From NCBI RefSeq assembly GCF_002257705.1, contig NZ_LSLK01000113.1:62001-126000 (forward strand): DNA of 64,000 bases. The letters run 5' to 3'. Below are positions 1 through 7,706 of the stretch, piece by piece. Under the pieces are notes generated by a model. That model saw only the letters and a program-made list of their open reading frames with translations. It did not search any database and was not told where the DNA came from. The translations under genes and the position numbers were made by a program. The stretch is from Sporomusa silvacetica DSM 10669. GTDB lineage: Bacteria > Bacillota > Negativicutes > Sporomusales > Sporomusaceae. Position 1 is the first letter of the stretch. Each line of letters starts with the position of its first letter.

Positions 1-795
1 CTCATCTGCATTGGCGATTACATAGCGGACAGGATCAGGGCTCTGATAGGCTATATCCCATTTTTCCCCGGTAGGAAATCCTGCTCCCCCCCGGCCACGT
101 AGGCCAGATGCCCCGATCATATCGATGATCGTTCTTCTTTTTAACGTAAAAAGCGCTTTCTCCAGTGCCAGATAGCCGCCCATGGCGGCATATTCTGCGA
201 TACTTTCCGGATCTAGTAAACCACAGCGGCCGCTGATGCGCCGAACCTGGGGCTGAAAGAATTCACTGAAACCTGAGTTCACTATTTTTATTAGTTCCAA
301 ATCTTGAATGCCACGAAGAATTCCAGGTTTACGTTCTTGGGCTATAGCCCACAGATAAGGGGACGTTTTGCTTCCCGGGGGCTCCTCTGCGGTTTTAATG
401 ATACGCCAAAAAGAATTCGCATCGATATTTCCATAAAAGTAATGTTTTCCGTCCGGTGTTCTGACATTCACCAGCGGCTCCGCATAACAGGCTCCCTGAC
501 AGCCTACTTTGTATACTCCGGCTTTTTCATTCCAATCCCGTTTTTCTAAATTATTATAGACCTCCAGAGCCCCAGCAGCTCTGCCACAGGTAGCCATTCC
601 TACATTGATCCGTGATTTATGACCGCAGAGCGTTATCTTCCCTTCTTCGGCCAGACCCTTAAGGGGTACATGCACCGCAAAATTCAGCGGTTTGTACGGT
701 TCAAATCGTATCGGTTCCTTTTTTCCTTCCGAAATAGTTTTTGATACCTGGTAGCTATGTACGGCTGGAAACCGAAATTCTGAACGACCTGTCAT
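1..795 (-). CDS. NuoF/HydB-like NADH-binding subunit (N-terminal part, runs off the window)
   Basis: The minus-strand frame opens with ATG at 793-795 and is still open at base 1, so only about 265 N-terminal residues are present. The first ~125 residues form a thioredoxin-like [2Fe-2S] domain with spaced cysteines (TLCGH, MATCGR, VGCQGACYAEP). The start of the FMN/NADH domain follows, with the glycine-rich stretch LRGRGGAGFPTGEKW. This layout is known from HydB/HndC and NAD-linked formate dehydrogenase beta subunits. The start codon overlaps the stop of the NuoE-like gene (ATGA), so the two are translationally coupled. The C-terminal 4Fe-4S part is not visible. Family is sure; the partner enzyme is inferred to be MopB1 upstream. 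Confidence 0.9.
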   Translation of the reverse strand, partial: MTGRSEFRFPAVHSYQVSKTISEGKKEPIRFEPYKPLNFAVHVPLKGLAEEGKITLCGHKSRINVGMATCGRAAGALEVYNNLEKRDWNEKAGVYKVGCQGACYAEPLVNVRTPDGKHYFYGNIDANSFWRIIKTAEEPPGSKTSPYLWAIAQERKPGILRGIQDLELIKIVNSGFSEFFQPQVRRISGRCGLLDPESIAEYAAMGGYLALEKALFTLKRRTIIDMIGASGLRGRGGAGFPTGEKWDIAYQSPDPVRYVIANADE

Positions 796-1253
796 CCCTT
801 TTTCCTCAAATCCCCAAGCATCAGAGGTATCTGGTATGATTTGATTTTACCGTTTATTTGCCCATCTACCACGACCAGCGGAGCACGGCTGCAGGCGCCA
901 ACACAATAAACGTGGTCTACCGTCACAAAACCATCAGCTGAAGTATCTTCACCGTCCTCTAGTTTTAGCTCAGCAACCAGGCGATCATTTATTAAGGAAG
1001 CCCCCCGGGCATAGCAGGCAGTTCCATAGCATACCGATAGTTTGTGCTTACCGGCGGGACGACTGCGAAAAAAGTTAAAGAAGCTTACCAATCCATGCAG
1101 TTGTGACTCCGGCACTCCTGCCTGCTGGGCCAGTTCGGTTAACCGGTCGTGCGGAATATACCCCTGCTCCTCCTGAACCTGATTAAGGATATTGATTAGC
1201 TGTTTATCGCTTTCCGGTAACTGCTCCCATTCTTCCAGATTTGTAGGCATCAT
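792..1253 (-). CDS. NuoE-like [2Fe-2S] subunit of an NAD-linked oxidoreductase
   Basis: 153 residues, the usual length of the 24-kDa/NuoE family. The four cluster ligands are visible as C75-x4-C80 and C117-x3-C121 in a thioredoxin fold. A GAGGAGGG ribosome-binding site lies about 6 bases before the start; a second Met follows directly, so the start could be 3 bases later. It overlaps the NuoF-like gene by 4 bases and lies downstream of MopB1 and its ferredoxin on the same strand, separated by a hairpin. The NuoE/NuoF pair normally passes electrons between NAD(H) and a partner dehydrogenase or hydrogenase. Linking it to MopB1 is an inference from gene order. Confidence 0.93.
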   Translation of the reverse strand: MMPTNLEEWEQLPESDKQLINILNQVQEEQGYIPHDRLTELAQQAGVPESQLHGLVSFFNFFRSRPAGKHKLSVCYGTACYARGASLINDRLVAELKLEDGEDTSADGFVTVDHVYCVGACSRAPLVVVDGQINGKIKSYQIPLMLGDLRKKG

Positions 1254-1311
1254 TTTCCCTCCTCTGTTACCAGTTGGAACTATAAGTATTTTCGCTACCC
1301 GTATAACGCCA

Positions 1312-1345
1312 ATTAGGGCTCCCTCTGCTTTGAGGGAGCCCTAAT
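1312..1345 (-). terminator. Perfect 14-bp hairpin between ferredoxin and nuoE-like genes
   Basis: Two 14-base arms (1312-1325 and 1332-1345) are perfectly complementary around a 6-base loop. There is no convincing U-tract on either side, so it may be an attenuator or mRNA-processing hairpin that sets the ratio of MopB1/ferredoxin to NuoE/NuoF rather than a full terminator. Confidence 0.6.
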
Positions 1346-1394
1346 CAGCTCACTAACTCGCCACTAGAGCCGGAGCAAGCATGAGCGTCTGTTT

Positions 1395-1736
1395 TTACTC
1401 AGGAACAAACAGTACTTGTCTGCCTTTGTTATTTAATTTGGCAGCCAGTTCTTCTACCGGGCCGTATTCAATAACGGAAGCCTGGCAATGGTGTACACAG
1501 GAAGGTTTTTTACCAGCGGCCACCCTGTCACCGCACAAATCACAAAGTTGGGTAGGAATGGGAACATAGGTTAATTCCCATTTGTCCCCAGTATCTTTTA
1601 GTTTAAAAGGACCATTTTTAGCTAATTTAATACCATACTTGCCATTGGGAAGACTTAACTCCTTTTTGCAGGCAACTTCGCAGCTATGGCAGCCTGTGCA
1701 ATATTCATAATCTATTAATAAACCATTACGTGACAT
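1395..1736 (-). CDS. Two-cluster [4Fe-4S] mini-ferredoxin, partner of MopB1
   Basis: 113 residues, much shorter than the usual 180-270-residue beta subunits of DMSO-reductase-family enzymes. It has C13-x2-C16-x2-C19-x3-C23 and a second set C-x2-C-x11-C-x3-C, enough for two cubane clusters. A GGAGGTG site precedes the ATG, and the gene lies 16 bases after MopB1, so they are co-transcribed. It closely resembles the 111-residue protein next to MopB2 (16753-17088). It probably carries electrons between the molybdopterin subunit and a further partner, here plausibly the NuoE/NuoF pair. No signal peptide is present, so a cytoplasmic complex is expected. Confidence 0.9.
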   Translation of the reverse strand: MSRNGLLIDYEYCTGCHSCEVACKKELSLPNGKYGIKLAKNGPFKLKDTGDKWELTYVPIPTQLCDLCGDRVAAGKKPSCVHHCQASVIEYGPVEELAAKLNNKGRQVLFVPE

Positions 1737-1752
1737 CTTTCTACACCTCCAT

Positions 1753-3984
1753 TTATTCTGCTTTGTAAATCTTACAAATCGTGTTCTTTAGCGGGGCACC
1801 ATATCCGGTGGGGCCAGTTGTACACATTGTTGTAAGGTTGTTGATGTTGGATTCGAATGCACCAAACAGGGTAGGTTCTGCAGCTTCTCTTTCCGGGAAC
1901 CACCAGCCATGTTCACCATGAATAACTCTGGGGTCCCAACCCGGATCAAGTACAGCCTGCTGTTTGCATTTCCCGATATTATTTTCGATCCATACCCAGT
2001 CTCCTTCTTTAATGCCATATTTTGCGGCAGTTTCGGGGTTCATGCTCACTCTTGGATTGGGATGGAATTCCCGCAAGGTAGCACTCTGACGATGTTCGGA
2101 ATGGAAGAATTCCCATTGCCGTGATCCAGCAGTCAGAATTAACGGATATTCCTTCATCATTTGTGGAGTAGAAACTGGACTATAGGGCGGTTCCATATGG
2201 GATGGCAGTGGATCTAGGTTCCATTCAACAAAGATGTCCTGGTAAAGGTTGACCATTCCGGTATCAGTGTTGAATCCAGGCTCTCCGTCTTCACGCAGCA
2301 TACCAGTTTCATATTTCTTGTAATGAGGTTCCGGCCACATCACAGTTTTTGCTTCAAGCTCTTTGAAGGTAACACCGGCTGGTATTAGGGCCCAGTCAAT
2401 CATGTCTTCCACTGTATCCCAGGGAAATGCTTCCGGATTCAGGCGTTTGCCGATGTCTAAGACAATCTCTTCATCGGTCTTAGCCTCTTCATATTGAGTA
2501 ACCTTGGAAATGGACCGTAAAGGCCACCACCAATTTCTTAAACTATCACGTTCTACGCTCATGGAAGCTGGCAGAACCAGGTCAGCATGAGCTACCGCAG
2601 AAGGTGTTAAAACAGGGTCTACAACTACAACGAAGGGTACTTTCTTCAAGGCTGCGTAAACACGTTTTGCATCACATGCAGTGTTCACAAAGGTGTTGGT
2701 AGTTTCCATCCAGTACATCTGAATGGGATACGGCCTGCCAGTTTCAATAGCCTCTAAGACCGAGTCGCCACGGGCTGTTGCGCACAGTCCATATTTAAAT
2801 AGCGGATATTCATCAACACCAAGTCGCTTCGCCCGCATTTCTTCAGACAATTCTGCAAGGCCCCAGTCAGATGATACATGAGCGAGACGGTCTACACCGA
2901 ATGCCGTGCGAATAATATGGTTTCCGCCAGGGACATCAAGATTGCCGGTAATAGCAACCAGGGCGCAAATGGCATTCGCAACGGAAACCCCGGCTCTCTG
3001 GGTATCTATGGCCAGTCCCCATTGAACCGAAGCTGGTTTCGCTTTAGCAAAGAACCGTGCTGCCTCCCTAATTTTTTCGGCCGGAACCCAGCTGATTTCT
3101 TCCACTTTTTCCGGGGGATATTCTTTAACCCGTTCAGCCAATTGCTCAAGTCCATAGGTCCAATTCTTTACAAAGTCTTTGTCATAGAGTTCTTCGCCAA
3201 TGATTACGTTAAGCATAGCCAACCCAACTGCAGCATCAGTACCAGGGCGCAGTTGCAGCCAATAATCAGCTCTAGAAGCAAACCAGGTCAGGTAGGGGTC
3301 TACCACGATCAGCTTGGTCCCCCTCTTCTGCATGTCAACAATCCAGTGGCCCAGGAATCCGTCACCATTACTGATAATTGGGTTATTACCCCAGATGATA
3401 ATACATTCCGGAAGCTTCCATTCGGGATTATCATAACGGCGTGGGTCTAACTGAGACGCATCAACAATAAAGAAGTCCCCAATCATGGTTCCCATGGCGG
3501 CTGCACGGGGCAGGTAGCAAGAGTCACCGGCCAAGAATCCCATAGCGAAGTTAGGACTCTTAAACGCAGAATAAGTCAGTTTCGGTACAAGTGACCATAT
3601 ATTACGTCCGGTTCCTATAGCTGTTACGATAGACTCCGGTCCATAATCTTTCCAGATGGAACGTACTTTTTCTTCGATAATATCATAGGCTTCATCCCAG
3701 GTAATCCGTTCCCATTTGTTCTCTCCGCGTTCACCAGCCCGCTTCATAGGCCATTTGACACGGTTAGGATCGTTAACCAGTTCCGGAGCACTCAAGCACC
3801 GCATACACAGTCTACCAAAATTATATTGGCTTTCCGGGTCTCCTTCTACCTTAATCAGCTCATTTCCTTTAGTGTAATAAAGGACTGAGCAGCCATCATG
3901 GCAACCTGGCGCTGTCCATGAACATGTACGGGTTACAGTCATATCGCCTTCTTGCCACTGTACTTTTTTACTATCACTACCCAT
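1753..3984 (-). CDS. Molybdopterin/tungstopterin oxidoreductase, acetylene-hydratase-like (MopB1)
   Basis: 743 residues of the DMSO-reductase (MopB) superfamily. The N-terminal Fe-S motif is C21-x6-C28-x3-C32-x27-C60, with an extra C63; the first spacer is longer than the usual two residues. A Cys in GDSCYLPR (C156) sits where the metal ligand is found in Cys-type members. The middle part (RGTKLIVVDP, LRPGTDAAVGLAMLNVII, VEEISWVPAEKIREAA) and the C-terminal molybdopterin-binding domain resemble acetylene hydratase as I remember it. No Tat signal is present. AAGGAGG precedes the ATG. It sits in an operon with zinc-ribbon miniproteins upstream and ferredoxin and NuoEF downstream, behind a sigma-54 promoter at 4628-4644. 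The substrate is unknown; the redox partners argue against a plain hydratase. Confidence 0.9.
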   Translation of the reverse strand: MGSDSKKVQWQEGDMTVTRTCSWTAPGCHDGCSVLYYTKGNELIKVEGDPESQYNFGRLCMRCLSAPELVNDPNRVKWPMKRAGERGENKWERITWDEAYDIIEEKVRSIWKDYGPESIVTAIGTGRNIWSLVPKLTYSAFKSPNFAMGFLAGDSCYLPRAAAMGTMIGDFFIVDASQLDPRRYDNPEWKLPECIIIWGNNPIISNGDGFLGHWIVDMQKRGTKLIVVDPYLTWFASRADYWLQLRPGTDAAVGLAMLNVIIGEELYDKDFVKNWTYGLEQLAERVKEYPPEKVEEISWVPAEKIREAARFFAKAKPASVQWGLAIDTQRAGVSVANAICALVAITGNLDVPGGNHIIRTAFGVDRLAHVSSDWGLAELSEEMRAKRLGVDEYPLFKYGLCATARGDSVLEAIETGRPYPIQMYWMETTNTFVNTACDAKRVYAALKKVPFVVVVDPVLTPSAVAHADLVLPASMSVERDSLRNWWWPLRSISKVTQYEEAKTDEEIVLDIGKRLNPEAFPWDTVEDMIDWALIPAGVTFKELEAKTVMWPEPHYKKYETGMLREDGEPGFNTDTGMVNLYQDIFVEWNLDPLPSHMEPPYSPVSTPQMMKEYPLILTAGSRQWEFFHSEHRQSATLREFHPNPRVSMNPETAAKYGIKEGDWVWIENNIGKCKQQAVLDPGWDPRVIHGEHGWWFPEREAAEPTLFGAFESNINNLTTMCTTGPTGYGAPLKNTICKIYKAE

Positions 3985-4043
3985 AATTGCCTGCCTCCTT
4001 ATAAATTTAAGATAACAATGTCTGTATTACTATTTGAGTTTTG

Positions 4044-4220
4044 CTACTCTCTCTTTTCCACTTTGGGAACGTCTGTCCCGCATCTGCGGCATTTTTCAAG
4101 GGCTGGTGGATTAAACATCCCGCATGAAGGGCACTTTACATTTTTGGTTGCATAATCACTTAAACTGTAATTCGCATTATTCAGCATACCAGGATTTCCC
4201 TCTGTCTTTTTCTTATCCAT
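4044..4220 (-). CDS. Zinc-ribbon miniprotein (58 aa) upstream of MopB1
   Basis: The start was set at the ATG at 4218-4220 because AAGGAGG lies 9 bases before it; a longer reading of the frame has no ribosome-binding site. The protein carries one CPSC-x10-CRRC rubredoxin/zinc-ribbon knuckle (KCPSCGMFNPPALEKCRRCG) in an otherwise polar chain. The same core occurs in the neighbour at 4426-4563. It lies 59 bases upstream of MopB1 in the same orientation, inside the sigma-54-driven operon. Function is unknown. A metal-binding assembly factor or small electron carrier for the Mo/W enzyme is a guess from position only. Confidence 0.8.
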   Translation of the reverse strand: MDKKKTEGNPGMLNNANYSLSDYATKNVKCPSCGMFNPPALEKCRRCGTDVPKVEKRE

Positions 4221-4425
4221 ACCCGCAAACCTCCTTCTAACTGTCACAATCTCCGCCCCGCGGCCCAACCCGACGCTATCTGGTTAGATTAGATAATCTG
4301 GCCGCATGTGCACATTCTCTCTTATGCAATTCCCCCTTTCACATGTTGTTGTCCAATATGCTTATCCCTATATCAGGGTACATCTTGGCTACATTCAAAC
4401 TGAATACGTTATTTAATGAGTTTTA

Positions 4426-4563
4426 CTATTTCTCGTCAGTCACGTCTTTCGGTTTGACCATGTCTGCTCCGCATTTTTTGCACTTTTCAAGGGTCGGTGG
4501 ATTAAACATTCCGCATGAAGGACACTTTATTGCTTTGGCTGCGGATGGTGGTCTAAAACACAT
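4426..4563 (-). CDS. MCFRP-type zinc-ribbon miniprotein (45 aa), first gene of MopB1 operon
   Basis: The ATG at 4561-4563 was chosen because AAGGAGA lies 8 bases upstream and because a longer reading would start inside the sigma-54 promoter. The chain begins MCFRPPSAAKAIKCPSCG and has CPSC-x10-CKKC. The MCFRP opening is shared with the 46-residue protein at 11510-11650, so this is a small family in this genome. It is the first gene after the -24/-12 promoter at 4628-4644, hence probably the most strongly induced. I do not recognise a named family. Confidence 0.8.
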   Translation of the reverse strand: MCFRPPSAAKAIKCPSCGMFNPPTLEKCKKCGADMVKPKDVTDEK

Positions 4564-4627
4564 GACATCTTCTCCTTCCCGGTTTGAATTTGCAATTCTT
4601 GTTTGTAAGCTGCATAACCCTATATAT

Positions 4628-4644
4628 AGCATTAAGTGTGCCAA
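4628..4644 (-). promoter_or_regulatory. Sigma-54 (-24/-12) promoter of the MopB1 operon
   Basis: The minus strand reads TTGGCACACTTAATGCT, a near-consensus RpoN site with exactly 10 bases between the invariant GG and GC. Transcription would begin near 4617, about 55 bases before the MCFRP start codon. An enhancer candidate is the imperfect inverted repeat GCAGG...CCTGC at 4791-4815, some 150-170 bp upstream. The adjacent sigma-54 activator (4951-7074) is the obvious regulator. Confidence 0.85.
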
Positions 4645-4866
4645 TTAGTCTTCATATCCCCATACAGGGCAATACATCAGGGTCTTTTAAAAAAATGCAT
4701 GATAATTTTCCATCCTAAAATACGATTATGACAAAATGGTATTTCCATTTTAAAAAAATTTTTCGCTGTTTTGCAAAAAGTTATAAATACGCAGGCACTG
4801 CAAACTCTGTCCTGCAGATACTGAAAATGCCGACATACACAACAAAGGTATGATTGAAATTAAGAC

Positions 4867-4912
4867 GCCCTCCCATGTAGAATTGAAGAATCTACATGGG
4901 AGGGCGTCTTTT
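4867..4912. terminator. Strong hairpin terminator downstream of sigma-54 activator 1
   Basis: An 18-bp perfect stem (GACGCCCTCCCATGTAGA and its complement) encloses a short loop, followed on the plus strand by a T-run. It lies just past the stop of the minus-strand activator and before the enhancer region of the MopB1 promoter, and may work in both directions. Confidence 0.75.
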
Positions 4913-4950
4913 TACTATTTGTGTCGCCAGCAGTAGCGGCGAAATGGAGG

Positions 4951-7074
4951 TTATAATGTAATATTATACTCTTTAATTTTTCTATACAGTGTGGATTTGC
5001 TTATCTGCAGGATGCTTGCAGCGTGAGCAATCGAATTATTGCTTTTTAATAAAGTACTCTTTATTGCTGCTTTTTCCCAGACTCGCAGAGGGAGTATTTC
5101 CTCAGTTTCAGTAGAATTATTTTTATCATTGGTAAATTCCCTACCGTCTTCTACCATTTCATAAGGTAAGTGCTCTACATTAATGACGTCACTCTGGGTA
5201 ATATTAATGGCATAAATAATTGCATTCTCCAATTGCCTCACATTTCCCGGCCAGTTATATTCCAGGATTTTTTTTATAGCAGCAGGGCTCATTTGTGGTT
5301 TGGACCTGCCAGTTTTATCACAATAAGTGTGGATAAAGTACTGACACAGCAGTATTATATCATGTTCTCGCTGGCGTAAAGGGGGGATAGAAATTCTCAG
5401 GACTGATAATCGATAATATAAATCTTCTCGAAACTGATTTTCTTGGACCATTTTAAGCAGATTGCGGTTCGTTGCGGCTACAACTCGGAAATTAACTTCT
5501 TGATACCGCTTCCCGCCTACTCTCATGACTTGTTTATCCTCCAACACCCGCAGCAGTACTGCCTGAACTTCATAAGGCATATCGCCTATTTCATCCAGGA
5601 AAAGGGTGCCACCATTGGCCAACTCTATTTTACCAGGTTTACCATGGCTATCGGCGCCGGTAAATGAACCGCCTTCATATCCAAACAGTTCGCTTTCAAT
5701 CAAGCTTCTAGGCATAGACGCACAATTAATAGCAACAAAAGGGCCTTGAGGACAATAATTGTTATGGATTGCTTGAGCAAAGAGTTCTTTCCCCGTGCCG
5801 CTCTCGCCAATAAGTAAAATGTTTTCCGAGGACAAAGAAAAACGTTGAGCTATATCCTTTACCTTCTTTATTTCGTTACAATCGCCAATAATATCATTAA
5901 ATTCAAACTTGGCCTGAGAACCTGCGCGCAGACTTGCCAGAGCATTAATTTTATCGGGGTGAACGATTCGGATTACAGCTCCCCGGATAATTTTGGGGTC
6001 TTGACTATGCGTACTGCGAATAGTCAAAATGTAAGTTTCCTCACTTTTACCAATTTTGAACGTTGTCTCCTGATAACTAACAGGCTCACCACAAGTAAGG
6101 GCTTTTGTTATAAACGACTTGTCAGTCAGAAAGTCTGAAATATTTCTACTGATAGCTTCAGAGTGTGTCAGCCTTAATATTCGACTAGCTTTCTGATTAA
6201 TATGAGTAATGTTGCCGAATCTGTCCACTGTAATTAGTCCTTCATCTGTGAATGCCAGGGTAGCTTCCAGCATATTATAGGAAGCTTCTAGGCTCTCATT
6301 AACTTGCATTAAATTACTATTGGCAATAATAAGATTGTCACTGCTCTTTAAAAGTTTTATTTGAGTTTCAATAGCCACACCCATAGCAGTAATAAGGCCA
6401 AGGGTATGCAGACTTAGCCTTGGCAAGCTGTCTTCCCAGGTGGAATTTACTAAAGCTTTACTTAACAATACCAGGGAGGCAATTACTTCCCCATGTTCAT
6501 CAAATAGGGGAGTAGCTGAGGCAATATTATTCTGAAAAGCAGCCGAGTAATGCTCCGGTCCCAGTAACTGCACCGGTTCCTTTAGATACATACACAACAT
6601 GTGGGAACTGTTGCCCATACTAGTATCATTCAAAATTAATCCAGTTAATGATTTTTGTTCGGAGAATGGAACTAAGCTCTCCCAATCACCCTCCAGGAGA
6701 AGTATTATCCCATTTTTATCAAACAAATATATAATATAATCAGAATAAAACATTACATATTTAAAGTTTTTGATAATTGAATTGGTAACTTCAATGAGAA
6801 GACTGTTTTTTTCTATCGTCTTCTCCAGTGCTTCGGAATTTAACCACTCTTTAGTTACCAGGGCATTAGGTTTTATACCCCTATCACGCGAGTTTATCCA
6901 GGACCTTGCTATTTCTTTGTCAACATATTGACTATTTCGGGGGTCTTCTGCATATTCGAAAAAGTTAAGTCTACATTGTTGTATATTTTTCCAGCTCTCC
7001 TTGGAAAGGAACTTATCTCTATTGATTGAACTGAAAATATCGTTGATATCCGGTTTCTGACAAACTAAGATCAT
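4951..7074 (-). CDS. Sigma-54-dependent activator with GAF/PAS sensor (AcoR-like), regulator 1
   Basis: 707 residues. The N-terminal 60-230 region is a GAF-like ligand sensor of the AcoR type, and 265-375 is PAS-like. The AAA+ domain runs from about 390 to 630, with Walker A GESGTGKE at 423-430, the sigma-54 contact loop GSFTGA at 469-474 and Walker B LFLDEIGDMP at 491-500. The C-terminal Fis-type helix-turn-helix ends AASILQISKSTLYRKIKEYN. There is no receiver domain, so it senses a small molecule directly. GGAGGT lies 6 bases before the ATG. It is a full-length paralogue of 21767-23854, and each lies near a MopB operon with a -24/-12 promoter. Leader RNA A1 lies upstream, with a repeat between. 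Confidence 0.95.
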   Translation of the reverse strand: MILVCQKPDINDIFSSINRDKFLSKESWKNIQQCRLNFFEYAEDPRNSQYVDKEIARSWINSRDRGIKPNALVTKEWLNSEALEKTIEKNSLLIEVTNSIIKNFKYVMFYSDYIIYLFDKNGIILLLEGDWESLVPFSEQKSLTGLILNDTSMGNSSHMLCMYLKEPVQLLGPEHYSAAFQNNIASATPLFDEHGEVIASLVLLSKALVNSTWEDSLPRLSLHTLGLITAMGVAIETQIKLLKSSDNLIIANSNLMQVNESLEASYNMLEATLAFTDEGLITVDRFGNITHINQKASRILRLTHSEAISRNISDFLTDKSFITKALTCGEPVSYQETTFKIGKSEETYILTIRSTHSQDPKIIRGAVIRIVHPDKINALASLRAGSQAKFEFNDIIGDCNEIKKVKDIAQRFSLSSENILLIGESGTGKELFAQAIHNNYCPQGPFVAINCASMPRSLIESELFGYEGGSFTGADSHGKPGKIELANGGTLFLDEIGDMPYEVQAVLLRVLEDKQVMRVGGKRYQEVNFRVVAATNRNLLKMVQENQFREDLYYRLSVLRISIPPLRQREHDIILLCQYFIHTYCDKTGRSKPQMSPAAIKKILEYNWPGNVRQLENAIIYAINITQSDVINVEHLPYEMVEDGREFTNDKNNSTETEEILPLRVWEKAAIKSTLLKSNNSIAHAASILQISKSTLYRKIKEYNITL

Positions 7075-7310
7075 TAAAATACCTCCATTTCGTCAATAAA
7101 TCCGTACCAACTCAACAAAGTCATATACACTAGTCAACTATCTTGCAAATTATGAATAACAATAAAAGTGATTGCTGAGTCCAAAACTGGCATCACCTAA
7201 TGTTTGTTTATTATCATGTGATAAAATCCACAGGACACTGTCGGACAATTAATTTTTTTCGCTATAATCTCCGACATTCAGTTCCCCCCTATTTTATAAT
7301 AATTAAAGTT

Positions 7311-7410
7311 AAGATAAGACTTGGCTTGTGCCAAGTCCCTCAGGACGCCGGCAGAAGCCTTAGTCGTTCTTATGTCAACAGAATTTTGTTATAAATTCTG
7401 GTAGACTAAA
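7311..7410 (+). repeat. Modular intergenic repeat R1, copy 1
   Basis: Contains module A (AAGATAAGACTTGGC...GCCAAGTC, an 8-bp hairpin), module C (CGGCAGAAGCCTTAGTCGTT) and the alternative 3' module D' ending GGTAGACTAAA. Module D' is shared only with copy 2 at 9777-9933. Confidence 0.85.
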
Positions 7411-7567
7411 AAAAGGAAGCCTGATTTACCAGACTTCCTTCGCACAATACGGGCAGGCATGAAAATTGCTCTTCATACCCTTCGGTCATCACTTCCACAT
7501 GGGCAATAATGACTTGGAACTCATCTTATGATTATAATCATTCTTGATATGACTATAAAATCCTGCC
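7408..7567 (-). ncRNA. Structured leader RNA family A, copy 1 (riboswitch candidate)
   Basis: About 155 bases closely match the leader of the second activator (23970-24124). On the minus strand a stem (GUCAUUAUU with AAGUGAUGAC) is followed by CCGAAGGG, then GGUAUGAA paired with UUCAUGCC, then the conserved CUGCCCGUAUUGUGCG. It ends in a 9-bp terminator hairpin plus U-run (7408-7438). Stems differ between copies by paired or wobble changes, which supports RNA structure. Parts recall my memory of the Moco/Tuco aptamer (UUCCGAG, CCGAAAGG), but this could not be checked. Confidence 0.6.
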
Positions 7568-7706
7568 AAAAATTAATTGTTTAATTAAAAATATTTCGAC
7601 AACTAATGACTGTTGAGGGATTGACATTTAATATCCCACAACCCATTTTATCTATGCTTCTGTTTGCAACATAATTTGATTTACGCTAAAAGTAAATACT
7701 GCCGCC

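Noticed and set aside
304..549. Plus-strand 81-codon frame
   Set aside because: It lies opposite the NuoF-like gene, has no ribosome-binding site and encodes nothing recognisable; it is an antisense shadow.
2878..3450. Plus-strand 190-codon frame inside MopB1
   Set aside because: It is fully antisense to the MopB1 coding region, where codon structure and protein similarity support the minus strand.
1753..3984. Calling MopB1/MopB2 acetylene hydratase
   Set aside because: The resemblance is clear in the middle and C-terminal domains. However, the Fe-S motif spacing differs, the acidic residue next to the second cluster cysteine is not in the same place, and each gene has a ferredoxin partner, which acetylene hydratase does not need.
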